Source of the DNA: JACDAN01 sp963842235
GTDB taxonomy: Bacteria; Actinomycetota; Thermoleophilia; Gaiellales; Gaiellaceae
DNA length: 64,000 nt
Direction: 5' to 3'
NCBI GenBank assembly: GCA_963842235.1
Contig: CAWJFT010000001.1
Location: forward strand, 1,860,001 to 1,924,000
A model generated the notes under the pieces. It was not told where the DNA came from. It saw only the letters and a program-made list of their open reading frames with translations, and did no database searches. A program made the position numbers and the translations under genes. This document shows positions 62,404 through 64,000 of this stretch, one piece after another (position 1 is the first letter of the stretch; every line of letters starts with the position of its first letter).

Positions 62404-63333
62404 ATGGGATTCGTTCTCCGTATCGCGCTCGCCGGACTCGCCATCGGCGCGGCATTCGTCGCCACGCTCCCCACGGCATCCAAAGCCGCCTTCCCGGGCT
62501 TGAACGGCAGGCTCGCCTTCGCGACAAATCACGCAGGCGATGTCTTCAACTTCGACATCTACTCCATGACACCAGGTGGAACCGGTCTCCTTCCGCTGAC
62601 CGGCGACCCGGAAAGCGACTCGGGCCCTGAGTACTCACCGGACGGAAAGCGGATCGTCTTCACCCGCCACCGGCCAGACGGGGGTACCGATATCTGGCTT
62701 ATGCGCGCCGACGGTAGCGACGAGCAGCTGGTGGGCGGCTCGGTGGCGGGCGTCAGCCTCCCCGTCTGGTCTCCAAACGGGAACTGGATCGCCTTCGCGT
62801 ACCAAAACGGCGGCACGTCGAGCAACTGGGACATCCTCAAGGCCAAGCTCGACGGGACCGAGATCATTGCGCTCGAGTTTCTTACCGATGACCCCGCAGA
62901 CGACTTCGCGCCCGCCTGGTCTCCCACAGGCAATCGGATCGCCTTCGTGAGCGAGCGAGACGGGAACGGCGAGATCTACACGATGCGTTCCGACGGAACC
63001 GCAGAGATGAACCTGACGAACAGTCCAGACTCGTATGACAGCAACCCCGATTGGTCGCCGACTGGCGGACGCCTAGCCTTCGAGAGCGACCGAATCGGCG
63101 ACCAGTTCGACATCTTCAAGATGCTCAACGACGGCAGCCACGTGCATCGTCTGACCACAAGCCCCGCGACCGACATCAACGCGTCCTGGTCGCCGAACGG
63201 AACGCGGATCGCCTTCCAGAGCTTTCGCGACGGCGACGCGGAGATCTTCACGATGTGGAGCGACGGCAGCCACCAGCTCCAGCGAACGCACAACACACTC
63301 ATCGACCTCAACCCGGACTGGCAGCCTCGGTAG
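62404..63333 (+). CDS. Secreted TolB-like PD40 beta-propeller protein
   Basis: 309 residues: signal peptide (LRIALAGLAIGAAFVATLPTASKAA), then six PD40 blades with the core WSPxGxRIAFxSxRDGxxEIYTM and DGTxxxxLT. It is similar in type to the C-terminal domain of TolB and to the 37-kb protein, but shorter and lacking its cysteine insertion. A surface or periplasmic-type propeller; partner unknown. It is transcribed divergently from the MFS gene. Confidence 0.88.
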   Translation: MGFVLRIALAGLAIGAAFVATLPTASKAAFPGLNGRLAFATNHAGDVFNFDIYSMTPGGTGLLPLTGDPESDSGPEYSPDGKRIVFTRHRPDGGTDIWLMRADGSDEQLVGGSVAGVSLPVWSPNGNWIAFAYQNGGTSSNWDILKAKLDGTEIIALEFLTDDPADDFAPAWSPTGNRIAFVSERDGNGEIYTMRSDGTAEMNLTNSPDSYDSNPDWSPTGGRLAFESDRIGDQFDIFKMLNDGSHVHRLTTSPATDINASWSPNGTRIAFQSFRDGDAEIFTMWSDGSHQLQRTHNTLIDLNPDWQPR

Positions 63334-63433
63334 CGCGCCGGGCTGGCCTTAGTCCGAAGGGAGGCCACCGTGCCGGTCACAGCCTCTTGGGGTGTCGGCG
63401 AAGCGCCGGAACAGCGCCTAAACTGGCGGCTCC

Positions 63434-63506
63434 GCCCTCTTAGCTCAGTTGGTAGAGCACCTCCATGGTAAGGAGGGGGTCGACGGTTCGAGTCCGTCAG
63501 AGGGCT
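63434..63506 (+). tRNA. tRNA-Thr (GGT)
   Basis: Acceptor GCCCTCT/AGAGGGC, D-arm GCTCAGTTGGTAGAGC, anticodon arm CCTCC-ATGGTAA-GGAGG with anticodon GGT, T-arm GACGGTTCGAGTCCGTC, discriminator T. CCA is not encoded. A degenerate copy of its middle third occurs 200 bp downstream. Confidence 0.93.
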
Positions 63507-63653
63507 CTCAACTCGAGAAAGTACCTGCAGATCGCCTAGTTCTGTTGCCTGAGCCAGCACCCACAGAGCACCTCCCTCTAGCGCCGAGCCAATGTCCGAG
63601 ATCGCCGGCCGTTCCGCAAAGGGTCTGCAAATCGTCCTGTTGCTCGACTACTC

Positions 63654-63685
63654 AGAGCACCTCGGTGGTACGGAGGGGCTCGACG
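63654..63685 (+). pseudogene. Degenerate tRNA-Thr fragment
   Basis: These 32 bases match tRNA-Thr positions 63454-63485 at 28 sites without gaps (AGAGCACCTC, TGGTA, GGAGGGG and TCGACG blocks identical). The D-arm and T-arm remainders are lost, so it cannot fold as a tRNA. The stretch 63507-63738 otherwise shows no convincing gene. Confidence 0.65.
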
Positions 63686-63738
63686 TTTTGGCTATGGCCG
63701 AAGCATCGAAAATCGCTGGAAAGAGGAACATCACCCGC

Positions 63739-64000
63739 TCATGCGTTCTCGACGAGCTCGCAGGTGAGCCCGTCGGGCACTCCATCCGTGCGGCGGTTGT
63801 AGTGCACACGCAGCACAGCCTCCGACCCCACCCGTAGCGGGTCGGGGAGCACCCACACCGACGTCGCCCAGCTGGAGGTCGGCCACGTCCAGGGATCGAG
63901 GGTGTGCTCGATCGCCTCGAAGAGGGCGGCGCGGAACGTGACTGCGACGGCATTCACCGGGCCCGGCTCGTCGACGACGAGGTCGGCGCAGGCACGCACG
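63739..64000 (-). CDS. C-terminal part of an unidentified protein, cut by the window edge
   Basis: At least 86 residues to a stop at 63739, open to the right edge. The sequence (VNAVAVTFRAALFEAIEHTLDP; SSWATSVWVLPDPLRVGSEAVLRVHYNRR) has the strand pattern of the beta-sandwich that ends PRMT-like SAM-dependent methyltransferases, but this is a weak resemblance. Codon use fits the neighbourhood. Confidence 0.5.
   Translation of the reverse strand, partial: VRACADLVVDEPGPVNAVAVTFRAALFEAIEHTLDPWTWPTSSWATSVWVLPDPLRVGSEAVLRVHYNRRTDGVPDGLTCELVENA

Noticed and set aside
63592..63837. An 81-codon plus-strand frame after tRNA-Thr
   Set aside because: It runs through the degenerate tRNA-Thr fragment and lies opposite a better coding frame that continues off the right edge.

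Overview
The window is high-GC chromosomal DNA from a free-living bacterium. Protein content suggests an Actinomycetota lineage outside the well-known Actinomycetia, possibly Thermoleophilia (Gaiellales or Solirubrobacterales-like). The grounds are zinc-type uS14 and bL33, a Ser/Thr kinase with an FHA partner, an actinobacterial-looking rpoB/rpoC pair, and a type IV pilus locus with several secreted beta-propeller proteins. This placement is inference; no rRNA gene is present to fix it. Layout: 1-25.8 kb, almost all on the minus strand, is one long information-processing superoperon. In transcription order it runs tRNA-Met, rpmG, secE, nusG, rplK, rplA, rplJ, rplL, rpoB, rpoC, then (after a convergent GGDEF gene) rpsL, rpsG, fusA, tuf, rpsJ, rplC, rplD, rplW, rplB, rpsS, rplV, rpsC, rplP, rpmC, rpsQ, rplN, rplX, rplE, rpsN and the start of rpsH. 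All these reading frames are intact. Several of the proteins carry long Pro/Glu/Ala-rich or basic tails. The most striking part of this region is not the genes but the spacers: several consist almost entirely of a 100-164 bp imperfect palindrome running from the stop codon of one gene to the start codon of the next. Two internal-loop modules recur between copies, and a further copy lies between convergent genes at 33.5 kb. 25.8-44.2 kb is accessory: an L,D-transpeptidase, an HhH-GPD DNA glycosylase, a HyuA/HyuB hydantoinase-oxoprolinase pair, a three-gene ABC-2 exporter, an FHA/winged-helix protein with a Ser/Thr kinase, secreted kelch and TolB-type propellers, a GAF-linked class III nucleotide cyclase and a DUF885-like metallohydrolase. 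44.2-59.8 kb is a type IV pilus locus on the minus strand, probably in three transcription units. The first is a PilX-like protein, a PilT-family ATPase, a minor pilin, the prepilin peptidase and PilB. The other two are headed by the tandem major pilins, and the last continues through a GGDEF/HD-GYP protein, PilT, PilM, PilN, PilO(-SPOR), a PilV-like pilin and PilC, ending with a secreted thermonuclease whose start overlaps the pilC stop. A C-rich/G-rich dyad recurs upstream of all three pilus units. 59.8-64 kb holds a geranylgeranyl-reductase-family flavoprotein, tRNA-Tyr, an MFS permease, another TolB-like propeller, tRNA-Thr and a degenerate partial tRNA-Thr exactly 200 bp downstream, then a gene running off the window. 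About half of the protein genes after 26.8 kb are broken by single-base frameshifts. Those I could reconstruct are mostly +1 insertions of G or C in otherwise well-conserved proteins, so I treat them as probable sequence or assembly errors and annotate each gene over its full inferred span.
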